Below, in pieces: positions 11,909-24,331 of a stretch of 64,000 nt of DNA (positions are counted from its first letter, which is position 1; each line of letters starts with the position of its first letter). The translations under genes were made by a program, and so were the position numbers. The stretch covers positions 186,001 through 250,000 of the forward strand of contig JFHB01000005.1 of NCBI GenBank assembly GCA_000729835.1, in the 5' to 3' direction. The notes under the pieces are model-generated. The model worked only from the letters and a program-made list of their open reading frames with translations, ran no database searches and was not told the DNA's origin. Origin of the DNA: Atkinsonella hypoxylon (Eukaryota > Ascomycota > Sordariomycetes > Hypocreales > Clavicipitaceae).

Positions 11909-14900
11909 GCGGAGTTCTGCAACTCCCCGTCCAAGACAAGAAACACCACACAACTGAGACAAGCGACTGGGAACGCTGCACTTCCATCGTTTCATCATGC
12001 CTACCCGGAAATTGTAATGACCGAGTACGGAGGATGTTTCTGCATTGACCCCCTAGCGCGTTTCTCTGCTTGCCCAGCTGAGCTCACTAGTTATCTGCGT
12101 GCGAAATAAGACGAACAAAACCCACCCCCCACTCTGAACTTGCCGCTCCCGTTCCCTTTGAGTAGAGCTTCTACTCGTTTACTCCGTACCAGCCCCCATA
12201 TGTCGCGACCGCCTGCGTACAGTGAGCACGTCATCATACAGTTATAGTTATGTACATGAGTGCTAGACTGCACATGAGATCGCGCACCCACCCTCCCAGC
12301 ATTGCTTCGGTCCTGCTGCTACGCTGGGATTAATTACATACGGAACACATGCCACGCCGGGCAAGGAAAGGAATGGTATTCGAATTATCTGATAGAAAAG
12401 AGACCGCTGCCATGTTTCCATCGCTGATCAAGATCCCTTGCTCCCCCCTCCAGGCAGAGGTTTCACATATTATATTTTCCATCACAAGACGTCTATCTCG
12501 AACAGTAAATGTATCTGTTGTACTGCATCTCGCCGTGTAGTCGACTCGGGTGTGGGAAGGCTGGGCATATAACTACGGAATATACTGTGGCAGGATAGCC
12601 CGGCACTTTGCTTTTAATAAAGGACAATCTCCATGCACACGCCAACAGACGTTTCAACATGCGTCCTGGACATGAATTGTGAGCCAGGACCTTCCGGTTT
12701 CTGCTCAGTCAAGGACAAACTGTGCAGGGCAGTCCAAATTCCCTGGTCCGTCAAATGGCCGTCTCATTAGCCGTCTCCTATCGGAGCCATGTAGAAACCC
12801 TGGCTGGATTCCGAGATTTCGGGGTGGCGAAACGTCCCGGTCGGCATGCCGCGCAAGCCGTAGGTCAAGATAAATTGACTGACTGATTGACCGGTCTGTG
12901 GCCGGGGTTGAGGCTGTCACCCGCTCCGTGACGCTTGACTTTTTTTCGACGTGGTACGGAATAGTCTTGCTCCCTTCTCATTTTGGGCTAACGCGCGGTA
13001 TCAGGCACACACAGATGAAATGTTCTGCCGTGCTTCGATTTTGCTTCTATGGGTCCGCATAGTCCGCGCTAGACCATTTCAAGAGTGAGATGCAGATAGA
13101 TACCCACCCCCTCTACTCCTACCCCCAGCGCATTCACCCCCCTCCCCTTCACCACCACCGTGGTAATATATAGGCAGGATGGACAAACGCTCACCAGTTC
13201 TTCCTTCCTCACACAATTGGCGTGGCACAAACAAGACTTCTATACACTTCTGGTGGATGCTGCCAATCTGAGCAGGAGTGCTCAACAATGAAATGAATCC
13301 CTCATCCTGTGTGGTCAAGCATGAACCATATGAAGCGGTGTCCGACCGGCCACACGTTCCATCTCTCGACAGCCCGTATATCTCAAAAGGGAAATGAAGA
13401 ACGATATATCATGTGATAGCACTTGACCGAGCGCACTACCCTTCTTTTGCAGACTTGCCAGGACTGTTGCGCGCACGGCCCCCTGACTGGGCACAAAACA
13501 TAGAATCAATCAAGGCAATAACTATGAATGGAGTGTAATAACAGGATGGCCGTGCCTTGATCAAATAGGAAACGGCGTTGGTGACGGGTCCGGACCGGTA
13601 TTTGGGAGGGTGACATGCAGACACAAAGCTGCAGAGTTAGAAATGAGAAGTCATCCCACCACGAGGCCATTAGTTGGATGGTATTGGGGTGAGACTTCTC
13701 CGGGCCATACATAATCAAAGACTAACTATTTATTTCCCTTTGCTGATATAGCATGATGAGGCGAGTATGGGTTGTACCTGTAATGGAGGGTTTCTGGGTC
13801 CAACAGAAAGAGGCCACAATGGCCATGACTGGCCAACAGCGGTGCATGTCACTCAGCGGTGAATGGCGGTACGGCACATCGTGGATTGTACTCTCCTTTC
13901 TCCATATTTGACTTTCGTATTAGGGATGAGCATCGAGCGTTCGGGGAAAGGTTGCATAGAGTGGTATATACGGAGTATGTGGAGGGTCTGTTCAAACATC
14001 CCACAGATCGGTCCCACCACATGCTAAATGAAAAACATGGCAACACGGAAGCTCGCCGGACTTGGTACTCTGATGGCGTTCTGACGTCAGGCTGGAAGTC
14101 CTTTGATTTGCTGAACCATCCAAGTGGAACGTGCGAGAAGTCAGATGAGACGAGCTAAAGAGTGGCGAGATAGTGGCGAAAGCGAAGACATATATCTATT
14201 ATCATCCGTAAACGAACTCAGATTCCGCTGACAGAGACTTTGCTATTATTTATTTGTAAGACAGCTTGACATTGTCATGGAGGCAGCCCAGCACTCGTTC
14301 ATCGCTTCATGTCCCGGACTCCTTTAGCAGGGCACAACCCGTCTCGTCCTGTCTCAAAGGTGTTTATGTATTGCAGCACTAACTCCTCGAATCTCAGAGA
14401 CAGGGTCTCCGTGGCGTAAAGCCGCTCCTCTGGTTGGCCTAGTATAGCTCAGATTTACCAGGATTCATAATCACTTAGCACACACAAGAGGATTGCGACA
14501 TGATAGGGAAAAGTGAACTAGAATTATTAGATACAAGTTCAAAACAAAATCAAAGAGAGAGGGAGAATCATAAAAGTAGAATTTTGCTGGGAAGACCGGG
14601 GACAAAGGGAACCGGGCCCTAGTGCACGCATAAAAGATGTAATACGGAGTAAATAACTAGTTAGTTAACTGATGAATTAATTAATATTCTACGAAGACAT
14701 ACCCACTTTCGTGTGCATGCCTTAGGCATCATTCCAATTCGACTCCGCGCAGCCAATCAGAGGCGCGTACCTCGCACACAATTATCGCAACAGGTTTTTT
14801 TTTTTTTTCGTGTAAGGATTTTTTAACAACCCTTGAAGAATATCGCTATTATAGTAATGCGCTATAAACCCGCTTAGTGCGCGTACTGTGAATATATAAT

Positions 14901-15215
14901 ATGGTATTATTGGCTAAATACGACCCATAGCAATGACGCCACAGAGACCCGCAGCGTGGTTCAGGTCGGGTGAGCTGTATTCCGTAGACCCAAGCGAGAT
15001 GAGGCCGACTGCCGGCCAATGTGACAGAACAAGCAACCTTAATCCTGCGACATACCAACTACCACTTACCAAATCTGCGTAGTAGTTCAAAGATGTCAGA
15101 GTATACGATGCAAATCCTGGATGACTTGGAGATCTGGTTGAAAGCGGTAGTTTCGACTTAGTAAAGGGTACTTTACAGGGCTATCCCAAGACAATGCCGT
15201 TCTTGAGCTAACGGT

Positions 15216-15258
15216 ATGAAAAAAGAAAAAAAAAAGAAAAAAAAAGAAAAAAAAAAAA
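15216..15258 (+). repeat. A-rich tract
   Basis: An imperfect run of A blocks (5 to 12 long) is separated by single G residues. It is flanked by AT-rich sequence. Confidence 0.85.
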
Positions 15259-15918
15259 CCTAGACTAAAGTCCCTCCCAACTTTTCTTCTACCGCTAACC
15301 GTTAGTTATAGTCTAGTTAATTGCCGGCCAAATTAGACGGTAATTTCGCGTATCGTGATAAGCGCCTAATTTAGCCTGTCATGTATTTCGGTACCTACGG
15401 AATACGATGATCTGGTATCGCAGTGTGGTAACTTAGGTACCTAGGTAGATACCTAGATAAAGTACTTTGCATCAGCGGTTCGAACTGGCGAAACATCGGG
15501 ATATCGCCTGCACGCTTTACTACCGTTATAGCAACGGCTTGCAGCCTTCCTAGCAGCTTTCCACTGCTCCAAACTTCTGAATCAAACTTGTTCTCCCGCG
15601 ACGAGAAAGCAAAGCGGAGGCAAGCAAGGAGCTTTTCTTTTCGAACAGATCCTCCTGGCTATTCCGCCAACATTGTCCCTCTGTCCCGTATGCACGGTGC
15701 ACCGGGCTGTCAGATCCATGCATGCATGGCCTTGGCTGGCGTCTCAAAAACGGCGCCAAAACCTTATTTCTTTCTTTCCTGGTGTGTGTCCCATGCGTCT
15801 TGGGTGCCGACGAGGGCTCCAACGCGGTACCGACAGGGATGACACACCGATTACAACCGCTCTATGGAAGATACTAACTAACTACTTCCTCTACAGCGAA
15901 TGTACCACATGATGGGGG

Positions 15919-15937
15919 AAAAAAAAAAAAAAAAAAA
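15919..15937 (+). repeat. Poly-A run
   Basis: An uninterrupted run of 19 A in intergenic DNA. No retroelement coding sequence or target-site duplication was seen next to it. Confidence 0.9.
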
Positions 15938-16467
15938 CGGGCGGTAACTAACTAGTTAGCGCAGTCTAGAGTAGAGGAATTGAGGGCCAAGAGTTTTTCA
16001 AAGACAACAAACAACGGCGGGCCAAAAATAGCCAAGATCCTTGGATAAGCCCTTGCGATACGCGCGGGTGCAAAAGACTGAGCGGTGCGAGAGCCGGCCG
16101 CGGCGATAAACAGGTCACCAGCTGCTCCCCGTCCTGCAAACACGATGTTACGGAGTCTGGTGGACTGGCAAGGCTACCCTACCATTCCATGTACCATACC
16201 AGTTGACGTTGGTTCTTAGGGTAAACCTGAGTCCAAGTCCAAGGCAAGTACTCGTATCGACCCGCTTTTTTTGGGGGGTTTTTTTTTTCTTTTTTCTCTT
16301 TTTTTTTCGCAGTGGGCCGGGCAGGACCTTGAAGCTGGCACGCTAAGTAGGGATCTACGCTACGTTAAGTCGAGAACGTGCTAGTGGGGGGCTTACGAGC
16401 GTGTGATGTAGGGTCTTGGCAGCCCAGAATGCTAATTGGCACCTGGCACCTATCCAAGGTCCCTAAA

Positions 16468-16493
16468 TTCTTTCTTTCTTTCTTTCTTTCTTT
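16468..16493 (+). repeat. (TTTC)n microsatellite
   Basis: Five perfect TTTC units with degenerate ends. Confidence 0.9.
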
Positions 16494-16734
16494 GCCAGTC
16501 GATTCTGTACTGTAAACCTTTGAGCTTCAGAAAAAATAAAAAATAAAAATCTGCTGCATTTTCAATCCAGCGAGCGGCCATCGCCAGTTCCAAAACAGCA
16601 GAGCAAAATGCAAATGCCATCCATCCATCTCTCTCCAGCCCCCATATCCGTCCATGCTCCAGACTAGGAGGTACCTACCACGGTCAGAGACCACCCATTG
16701 TCCAATCACTCACGTGCTTTGTCCGTGCCCCAAA

Positions 16735-16767
16735 CCAGACCAGACCAGACCAGGCCAGACCAGACCA
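16735..16767 (+). repeat. (CCAGA)n microsatellite
   Basis: About six CCAGA pentamers with one CCAGG variant. The same pentamer forms a second short array at 27466-27485. Confidence 0.85.
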
Positions 16768-18060
16768 TTCAATAGTTACAACTGCACCATCACTTCAACC
16801 AGCACTGTGGGGCACCGCGACGTTTGGTGCATTGGCGTGTGCCTGCGTTGTTCAAGCTCGAGCCTATTCAACTAGCTCCGTTCTAGATCCAGGGGCAGGA
16901 CATTGTCACCGCCTCCTCCGCAGTCCGCACAGCTACAACAATGCGCCATACGTTGCATGCATGCATCCAAACAATAACGCTCATACATCTAATTCATACA
17001 CCTACCTAGTCTTGCTGTACGGCCGAGCTTCAGATTCCAGATTGGCACCTCTCTCGCGCTTTTTAGAGTCCGGACCGAGTCCGAGCCGGCGACAAGATTC
17101 ATCTCCCGGCATCCGAACTCACTACATTTCTTGTTTTATACTTCTTTCTTTTTGCTTTGTCCGCAACGTCTTTATTTGCCCGCCAAATCCGGCCACGTGG
17201 GCTAGGCCTGTTCAATAGTATGAGTCAACAACTCGAGACCGCAGCAGTTCGAACTTGCAAGTGGACATTCTGTTGTGTAACATGTATGTAATTGCCCTCA
17301 GAGAGAAATACCGACCAGAACCATGTCCCCATGTTCCCCAATGTCATTGCGCCTCAAATCTATAGATGTAGTGCTCATGAAAATAAAGCATCAAATGTTC
17401 CCGTGGTATATAGCAACAAATTGAGAAGAAAAGAAAGCGGCATTATGAGCGTCACCGCCCTTTCGAATGTAAGAATAATATAGGCCAACCATCTCGTGAC
17501 CCAGTTTCTCCTCCAATGGCCTGCACGCAGAAGATGAAAAGTGCAGAATAAGTTACACAAGTGTATTTTCTTTCCCACAAAAAAAAAATTTTTATTGCTT
17601 CCCAGTAAATCACACAAGATGCTCTTGTTTCTCCATACCTCCGGCGGGTGCTTCTTGTTGATTTGTCCTCGTCATGAGCCCAAACTGGGCAAGCATGTGT
17701 CACTCGTGGTTTAAATCATGTCCAAGCACCTCCAATAGGTCGAAGCTGCTGCCTCAGACCAGTGGGCTCAGAGACGGCGCTTAGGTGGCGATATCGCGAG
17801 TATGGAACCGACGTCTTGGCCGTCTCTCCTATTTTCTAGGCTGTTCGCGGGCCGGACTGGCTCGCATGTATCGCGCAGAATCTTGCTTTGCATCCAGAAT
17901 TTTGAGCACTCGGTCGTCTTCGTCGCAATCATCACTTCCCGCTCTCATTTTTGGCCGCCTGTCGAAACTCGTCATGTGGTAATGTCCACGTCAGAGGCAG
18001 CACATGTTACGCTGCAGCATGTGCTGTGCTGCAATTTTTTTCCCCCTCCAATGGAGCAGC

Positions 18061-19073
18061 TCACCGAGTGACGCAGGCGGTGCTTTGACTGCCACCATAG
18101 TACATGTTTGGGTACATATTCCAGTTTTGGGACCGCTGTTGTGGTTGCTGCTGGTGCTGTTGAGGGTGCTGCTGTTGCTGCTGGGATTGTTGCATGTAAC
18201 CTCGAGCGGCCATCATGCTGTGTACATCCTCATACTCCATCTTGACACCCTTGCTCTCGACCAGATTCATACCAGTGGTGCTCATCATACTGCTTGGAAC
18301 GCTCGTAGGAATATAGCCTGCTGTTGAGCCATACTCGTCGGTGTTGACGGATGAGGAAGGGCTTGGGAGACTGGAAGGTAGGGTTGAAGCCCAGGCTTCA
18401 CAATTGGGCATGGGCACGTATTGCTGGGTGGCCTGGCTGTAGTCGGAAATGTAATCGGCTCCACCAGAAGGAAGAGGGGACATTCTTGGACTGGGAATAG
18501 CACCACAACCATCGTCATATGCTGAAGGGCAGGGTGTTAGTAGCTGCGTGTGCTGTGGTGATGAGAGACGAGCCTCAACATCGTCGGGGGGGTGAGAGGC
18601 AAAAGCAGTGGAAGTCGTACCAGTTGGTGTTGAGTAGGGAGAAGAGGTGATGGAAATGCCCATGGACTCCTTTAATTGTCGAAGCTCATCCTCGAGAGCT
18701 TTGTTGCGGCGCAAGAGTTCCTGCACGGTCTTGTCCCGGCTTTGGTTGCTTCGGAGCTCGTCGAGTTCATGCTCCAAGCGCTCAATATGCTCCTTGGTTC
18801 TGGCACGAATCGCTCGCTGGGCTTCTCTGTCGTTGGCTCTCTTTCGAGCAAGCTGAGAAGGCGTCAAGGTAGAGACGCTTCGGGTGCCTGCATAGTGGTT
18901 CGAGGTGAGCATGATAATTCACCTCCACAAGTAGATTTCATGACTGTAGATGATGCCTTGCCTCAACTGTCTTTTGGCGGCAAAGACAGCTACGCCGGTA
19001 TAGTGAGGGCTTGCTTACCTTTACGTTTAGAAGAGGACGGCTTGGCCGGCTCTGCCGAATGTGATCGCGTCAT
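18061..19073 (-). CDS. bZIP transcription factor, fungal Asp-type basic region
   Basis: Two exons, complement(18061-18887, 19019-19073), give 293 residues. The 131-nt intron starts GTAAGC and ends TATGCAG. The phase-1 join gives SSSKRK-GTRSVSTLTPSQLARKR, the usual N-terminus of this fungal bZIP family. The open frame alone would suggest a start at 18912, but that ATG lies in the intron. The basic region is at about 33-50 (RKRANDREAQRAIRARTK). Asp38 is where most bZIPs have the DNA-contacting Asn of the N-x7-R signature (R46). The zipper is short, with L56, L63, L76, L83 and L90. The C-terminal half is Ser/Pro-rich and ends with a Gln/His-rich stretch encoded by CTG/TTG repeats on the plus strand, typical of an activation region. 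It is a nuclear DNA-binding regulator by family; targets are unknown. It is the only intact gene between 6.9 and 29.6 kb. Confidence 0.88.
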
Positions 19074-19542
19074 GATGGCAGCGATGTGCAGATGTGGTTG
19101 TGAAGGTGGAAGGTTGTGTAAGTGACGGGTCAATATCAGCGGGCAAATTGACGGAAAGGAGATGAGATGTGATCGGACCGTGTGTGATTGATAAATAAAT
19201 AAACACACAGATTAGGAGAAAAGTGAGGATAGAGGCCGTGACGAGAGTAATGTATCCTTCGACCAAAGGTATGAGTTATGATATGACGGAGACAATGATC
19301 TTTGTATGTGGTAAAAGTAGAGGTGTCGCACCACAAGATCCGAGGATCCTTCCTAGTGGAGAGACAGGCCCATCCTGATATATAGTTTCTCTCGCTCTGT
19401 CTGTCTCGATCTAGGACGACGATATGGAAGGGTGTTAGTGTATGGGGTGCTTGGGTGTACGTTGCTGGCGAAGACCTATGGACCCTGGTCCACCCTGGTC
19501 CTAGATTGGCGCTAGCCAGAACCAGTCATGACTAGAGTCACG

Positions 19543-19577
19543 CCCTCTGCCCTCTGCCCTCTGCCCTCTGCCCTCTG
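19543..19577 (+). repeat. (CCCTCTG)5 tandem heptamer
   Basis: Five perfect back-to-back copies of a 7-bp unit, 35 bp in total, within 500 bp upstream of the bZIP start codon. Confidence 0.95.
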
Positions 19578-21284
19578 CGCCCATGGTTTCGAGTCCCAGG
19601 CTCCACCCCAAGGTTTGTCTCACTCCCTCTCTGATACCAGGCCCGCTTTTGGCTCGTTGGCAGCTGGACAGGCGGGCGGGCACCTGGCAGAGAAGCAGAG
19701 AAGGTCCTTCCCTGCTGATACGTCTGGTGCCTTCCCTCCCTGCCGTCCACGCCAGCGCGCAGTCAGCGCTTCAATCTTCCCTTCCTACTTGTTTCTTACA
19801 CGTTCATGTCAGGCCCTCTCTCCAAATTGCGCCTCATGCCGCCGTGGTTTGTTTGTGGGAGTCCAGCCAGCCATGCCTGGCTGATAGCCTAGGGGGGCTA
19901 GGGCGGTCAGCCAAGCGGAACGGTCGCTGTACGAAATACGTGCGGTATCCCTGCCGAGGCGTCGCATCAAATCAATTCCGTTGTTGGCTATTGGCTCCAG
20001 TGTGTCATCGGCATATGCACTATAGCCGACCGATTCCAAGTCTTGGCGCCGATGACTGGATTGAGCCCACTGTCGGTAATTAACAGCCTCGAGCAGAACG
20101 TTTTCCATATGGAACTCGGCATGGCACCACCGATTTCACCTGTGTCGGAGAGCAGCAATAACACACAATGCACCATTGTCCCTCAAACGGTCAATCGAGC
20201 CAAGACGAGGAAGCTTCCATTCGAAGACCGAAGATAAATATGTCTGTCAACTGTCCTCTGTCCAATGTTCAGATACCATCCGATTTGCTCGTCATCGTTT
20301 GTCAATTGGGAAAGGAGTGGCTTGCAGTGTATCTATCTATCTTTGGTCCTTGGTGATGCTGTTGCTTAGCGAAAGCTCGTATGGTTAGTTGGCCAATCCC
20401 TATTGTTATAGTCTTGCTGCCTACAACCACTGGGTCTCCGTGCCACTGCTGTAACTAATGGCTTCCCATTGCCGCACGCCCGTGCTATGTATGTACACAC
20501 ACTGTATGATTGATTGTCTGCGACCTATCGTCGCCGGAACGGTTAATGGCAATGCAAAATGCAATCAATACACTACAATACGGAGTTTGATCCCCTGCAC
20601 GGTGCAGCTGCTACGCCACGGCTGCCATTCAGTTGTGTACCCTCGACCACGCACCTATTGAAGAACCCTTGTGTGGCTGAAGTTCGCCGGTGCATACAAA
20701 CAAGCACCAGGTATGTAGGTCTCGGCGTTTCCATTGGGCTTCTATTGACATTCGTGAAGCTGCAAGGCTCCATTTTGTCTGTGCAGCAATGCTTTATGAC
20801 GATGTGCTCGCGACATGGTGCTTTCTATTATCTGGATGGTGTTCTTTGTTGACTTTGTCCTCCGTTTGTTCTTGGCGGGATTCTGTCGCCAATGCGCAGA
20901 AATCCGGTCGTGCCAGCACGAGGTGAGGTAGCAAAACTCGCTGCATTCGGGCAATGATAACGGCAGGCACGTTGAGATTATCCGAGCTTCCGCTCCAAGC
21001 CTTGATGGCTTGCAACCTTGGATTGCCGCATTTGAGACGGCTGGGAACCATGTCGCACGAAATAGTTGGGCGATGCATTAGGCAAGCAAGCCAGGGGTCG
21101 ATCTCACGGGCACGGATTCCTACGGAACAGCAGACAGGCCAGGTATGTCGTGCATGAGATGAGGGGAGACCATGAAACTAGATCGCACAGGAAATTCTGT
21201 TATGCTTCGATTAGGCTTCTATATCCTGATCGGCCGCAGAACAACCGAAAGCTGTCATCCACTTTTCACGCTAGCATTAAATTC

Positions 21285-21312
21285 AGGACCAGGACCAGGA
21301 CCAGGACCAGGA
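21285..21312 (+). repeat. (AGGACC)n tandem hexamer
   Basis: Four perfect units plus four bases of a fifth. Confidence 0.95.
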
Positions 21313-22288
21313 GGACTAGGCCTTGGATCTCCCAGGTGCCTACGGAGTACCTGGGTCCTCTATACCCTCTATAACTAACTACCTCTAGGCAGTAACTATC
21401 TAGGTCTAGGTCTAGGTATGCTTGGTTCTCCTCCCTTGGTCCATTCGAGCGAGCATCCGCCAAAATACCCACATCCACTGCGTGCAGGAACAGGCAAGAG
21501 AAAAAGGGAACATGTTTCTAGAAAACGGCTTTCCGCGCTGCTGAGCCGGAGATAGTGAAGCTGGGAGAGATGCATACACAGGAAGACAACAGTGAGCTTC
21601 ATGACCATTAGAGGACCGCGCCAGGGCCTTGGGAGGGATGCAGTCCGCAAGGCGGTGATTGCAATGCCTTGAGAATCAAGGTTGGAATCACTGGCACTTC
21701 TTGCCTCGTCGTGTTTAAGGCCACAAGACTAACTACCAGATCACCAGACAGGGAGAGCAACCTGAAATGGGCGCCGATTCACGATGGAATGACAAGGTCT
21801 CTCCATCCGTGGATGAAATGGCAGGGTTCGGCAATGCAAATGCCACCTGGCAGGCGTTAATCTAATAAGTCCAAGCGTGGAGTTAATCTCTGTACTAAAT
21901 ATCCTTTTGACAGACCGAACGATGCAAGGTGGTTACGAATAGAGCTGTGGACCAATCAGGACAAAGCGAAGTAGGGGTACTTTTCTTCTATATGAGTGAG
22001 TGCATTATTATAACAGAAGTCCCAGCAATCTCTGGCAACAAGGTACCGGACTTTATAACATACCAGACTGACGTATCTGCCGATCTTGTCACTGCGACGA
22101 ATTTCGCAGGAAGCCTGATCTGGCGGCCAGGCTGTGCAAAAGCATATTTTCTGTGCAAATCTAACTAAACGCCAGAAAAGTTATAATTATCCTCTCAGCT
22201 ACCTACCTAGTTACCATAAAGCGGATACAGGAAGTTTACTAGTAAAAGGCGCCTAGATGGGAAGTGCCCTTCTCGCTCGCGCGCCGCT

Positions 22289-22339
22289 TAAAAAGAAAAG
22301 AAGAGAAAAGAAGAGAAAAGAAAAGAAAAGAAAAGAAAG
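22289..22339 (+). repeat. Purine tract, (AAAAG)n-like
   Basis: About 50 bp of A and G only, made of AAAAG and AAGAG units. It is a simple-sequence homopurine tract. Confidence 0.9.
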
Positions 22340-22711
22340 TGGACCGGATTAGTTACCTACCTGCCTGCGCCGTTCCCCAGCTGGCAAGGGGATGGGATGG
22401 GAAAACCGTCTGACCAGCCACATGTGGACAGACAAACAGATGGAACGAGAGTTGACTGAACGTTCTTTAGAATGAAGTTTCTTTCTAGAAGCTATGGGTC
22501 CCGCGGCTGGCCACCGATGATGATACAAGGACAAGGGACAGCGCCGGGTAGGATGCAAGATGGTCAGTTAATACCGTGGAATCGCCGAGTTTAAACAGTG
22601 CATGTGGAAAGAGGGCTGATTAGTCGACCGCGTTTACGGCGTACTCCCCTGCTTCTTGGGGCCTGGCCTGGCCGGGCTCGCTGAATGGAGGAATAATGCG
22701 ACCGACTTGCT

Positions 22712-22733
22712 CACGCGCACGCGCACGCGCACA
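22712..22733 (+). repeat. (CGCGCA)n alternating purine/pyrimidine tract
   Basis: Alternating CACGCGCACGCG units. Alternating purine/pyrimidine sequence of this type can adopt Z-DNA; that is a general property and was not tested here. Confidence 0.85.
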
Positions 22734-23197
22734 CCAAATATGAAATCAGAAGATGAGAAATAAATTAAAAAGTAGATGGGAAAAGAAAGGGCCTGGTAGA
22801 TTGGTTTCTGAAACGGCGTTGATATCTGGCATGACGTGCCGTGCATGGTGCGCCGAGAGCGTTTCCAATTCCAATTCGGCTATTGTAAGTGAGGGTGGGG
22901 GGGATTGACGATTGAACTGCCTGGAGAGAAGCCATGGCCTACCTATCTATTCCGTATGTACAGTAGTTAGCTACATGGATGCTAAGAGAAGCGATTCGGA
23001 TCGCTCCCGTGAACAGCAACCGGGTTAGGACGACGGCACAGCCGACAGATTGGGCGCCTATGTTCTCTTCCTTCTCTTGACCACCAGCGCAATTGCATCA
23101 AACGAATATGGCCTTTTCCCCCCGCCCCTTAAAACAGTGTCTCAGCTCGGTCCTTTGAATGCAGCTGTACCGTAGTGTTTGGGACAGCGCGCTACTC

Positions 23198-23215
23198 GGG
23201 GGGGGGGGGGGGGGG
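23198..23215 (+). repeat. G18 homopolymer
   Basis: An uninterrupted run of 18 G. Its length is an assembly-sensitive feature and should be treated as approximate. Confidence 0.9.
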
Positions 23216-23953
23216 CGCGTTTAAACGTCCTCGGCATCGGCGAACCACAGTTTGCAGGGAAAAGATGATCGTCATGTGCATGAACAAGGTGGTGCGATCT
23301 GACAACAGGCTTTTTTTTTTTCGCAACCGCGCAGAGGCGTGTTTTAGTTACCCTTTCCGTGCTGAACCCTTGCTGGATCTCGCAAAAGAGCTGGTTGCTG
23401 AAAGTGTTTCCCTTCCCCCCCCCCCTCCCTGTCTATCCACGACGCTGGGACGCAGCATGATTTGACGAGCCGGGCCTGGGAGTCTGGTTCTGGCATGCAT
23501 GCATGTATGCATATTACGGTTGGCCGCTGGACACATGTGAACAGTTGCGCTATCATGGAGCAAAGGAAGCTTTTAAGTTGTGGTGGGATGCGGAAATGGG
23601 TTTTGGATGGATGTGCGTCAGACTTGGGGGGAAGTGGAAGGGGGGCCGCCGCTCTCCTGCCTTTCTTACAACTGGACGCCGGGACGGGACCGGATCGGGA
23701 CCGGTCGGCCAAGCGGCGCATATGCTTCATCGCTTGTCCTCATCTTTTTCTTTCTCATACTCCCAGGCATGCTTGCCTCTCTCCAATGACGTGCTGCAGT
23801 CCAGTCGGATCAAGTTCAGGGCGCAGATGAAAAAGGGCACAACCACATGTGCTGTTGTCGAGGTTCCTGCTCCAGCCCCCCAGCCCTAGCTCCAGCTCCA
23901 GGGTGCTGGGTGCTGGGCTGGGTGATGCAAGCGTGGCGGCAACTTGACGCAGC

Positions 23954-23988
23954 GTGCAGCGTGCAGCGTGCAGCGTGCAGCGTGCAGC
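23954..23988 (+). repeat. (GTGCAGC)5 tandem heptamer
   Basis: Five perfect copies of a 7-bp unit, 35 bp in total, followed by a partial unit. Confidence 0.95.
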
Positions 23989-24296
23989 GCGTCTTGTGTG
24001 TGTGCATCAGTGCATGTACCTTCTACGTACGGAATAGTGATGGTCCGTTACGGAATACAGGTCTGGTCCGGTCCGGTCTGGTGCAGTCAGTGCTGCCTCT
24101 CGCCCTGTCGGTCGGTGTTTCAGTTACGCCGAAGCGGTAGTTGAACCCCCGTTGTCATCCTTTTTTTATTGTTTTGTTTTGTTTGATTTGTTTGATTTGT
24201 TTCTTGTTCAATCTGCGCCTCCGGCATTTCTCCGTCACTTACCAAGGACCGATTAGAAAGGAAGGGAAAAGGGAAGTATCAGTAAGCATCTCAATT

Positions 24297-24331
24297 ACAC
24301 ATCACACATCACACATCACACATCACACATC
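24297..24331 (+). repeat. (ACACATC)5 tandem heptamer
   Basis: Five perfect copies of a 7-bp unit, 35 bp in total, only 308 bp after the (GTGCAGC)5 array. Confidence 0.95.

Larger units (their letters stand above)
6923..18060. other. 11-kb gene-poor region A
   Basis: No protein family is recognised in any frame. Frames are short (up to about 130 residues), overlap on both strands and lack recognisable domains. The stretch has AT-rich, RIP-like patches (about 7180-7330, 10990-11080, 14500-14720, 15160-15370) alternating with GC-balanced unique sequence. It also carries a C15 run (11883-11897), A/T runs and scattered TACGGA(A/G)TA motifs (12180, 12574, 12955, 13969, 14643, 14978, 15396). It could hold non-coding RNAs or long UTRs of the bZIP gene, but nothing in it can be assigned from sequence alone. 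Confidence 0.5.

Noticed and set aside
15240..15375. Terminal repeat of a DNA transposon (AAAGTCCCTCCC, compare GAGGGACTTTTA at 11039)
   Set aside because: The two share only about nine bases in opposite orientation, and no transposase fragment lies between them.
19583..20083. 166-codon plus-strand frame in the desert
   Set aside because: Low-complexity Ser/Pro/Leu composition, overlaps open frames on both strands, begins in the (CCCTCTG)5 neighbourhood; no family.
19543..24331. CRISPR array
   Set aside because: The repeats are directly adjacent heptamers without spacers, in a fungal genome.
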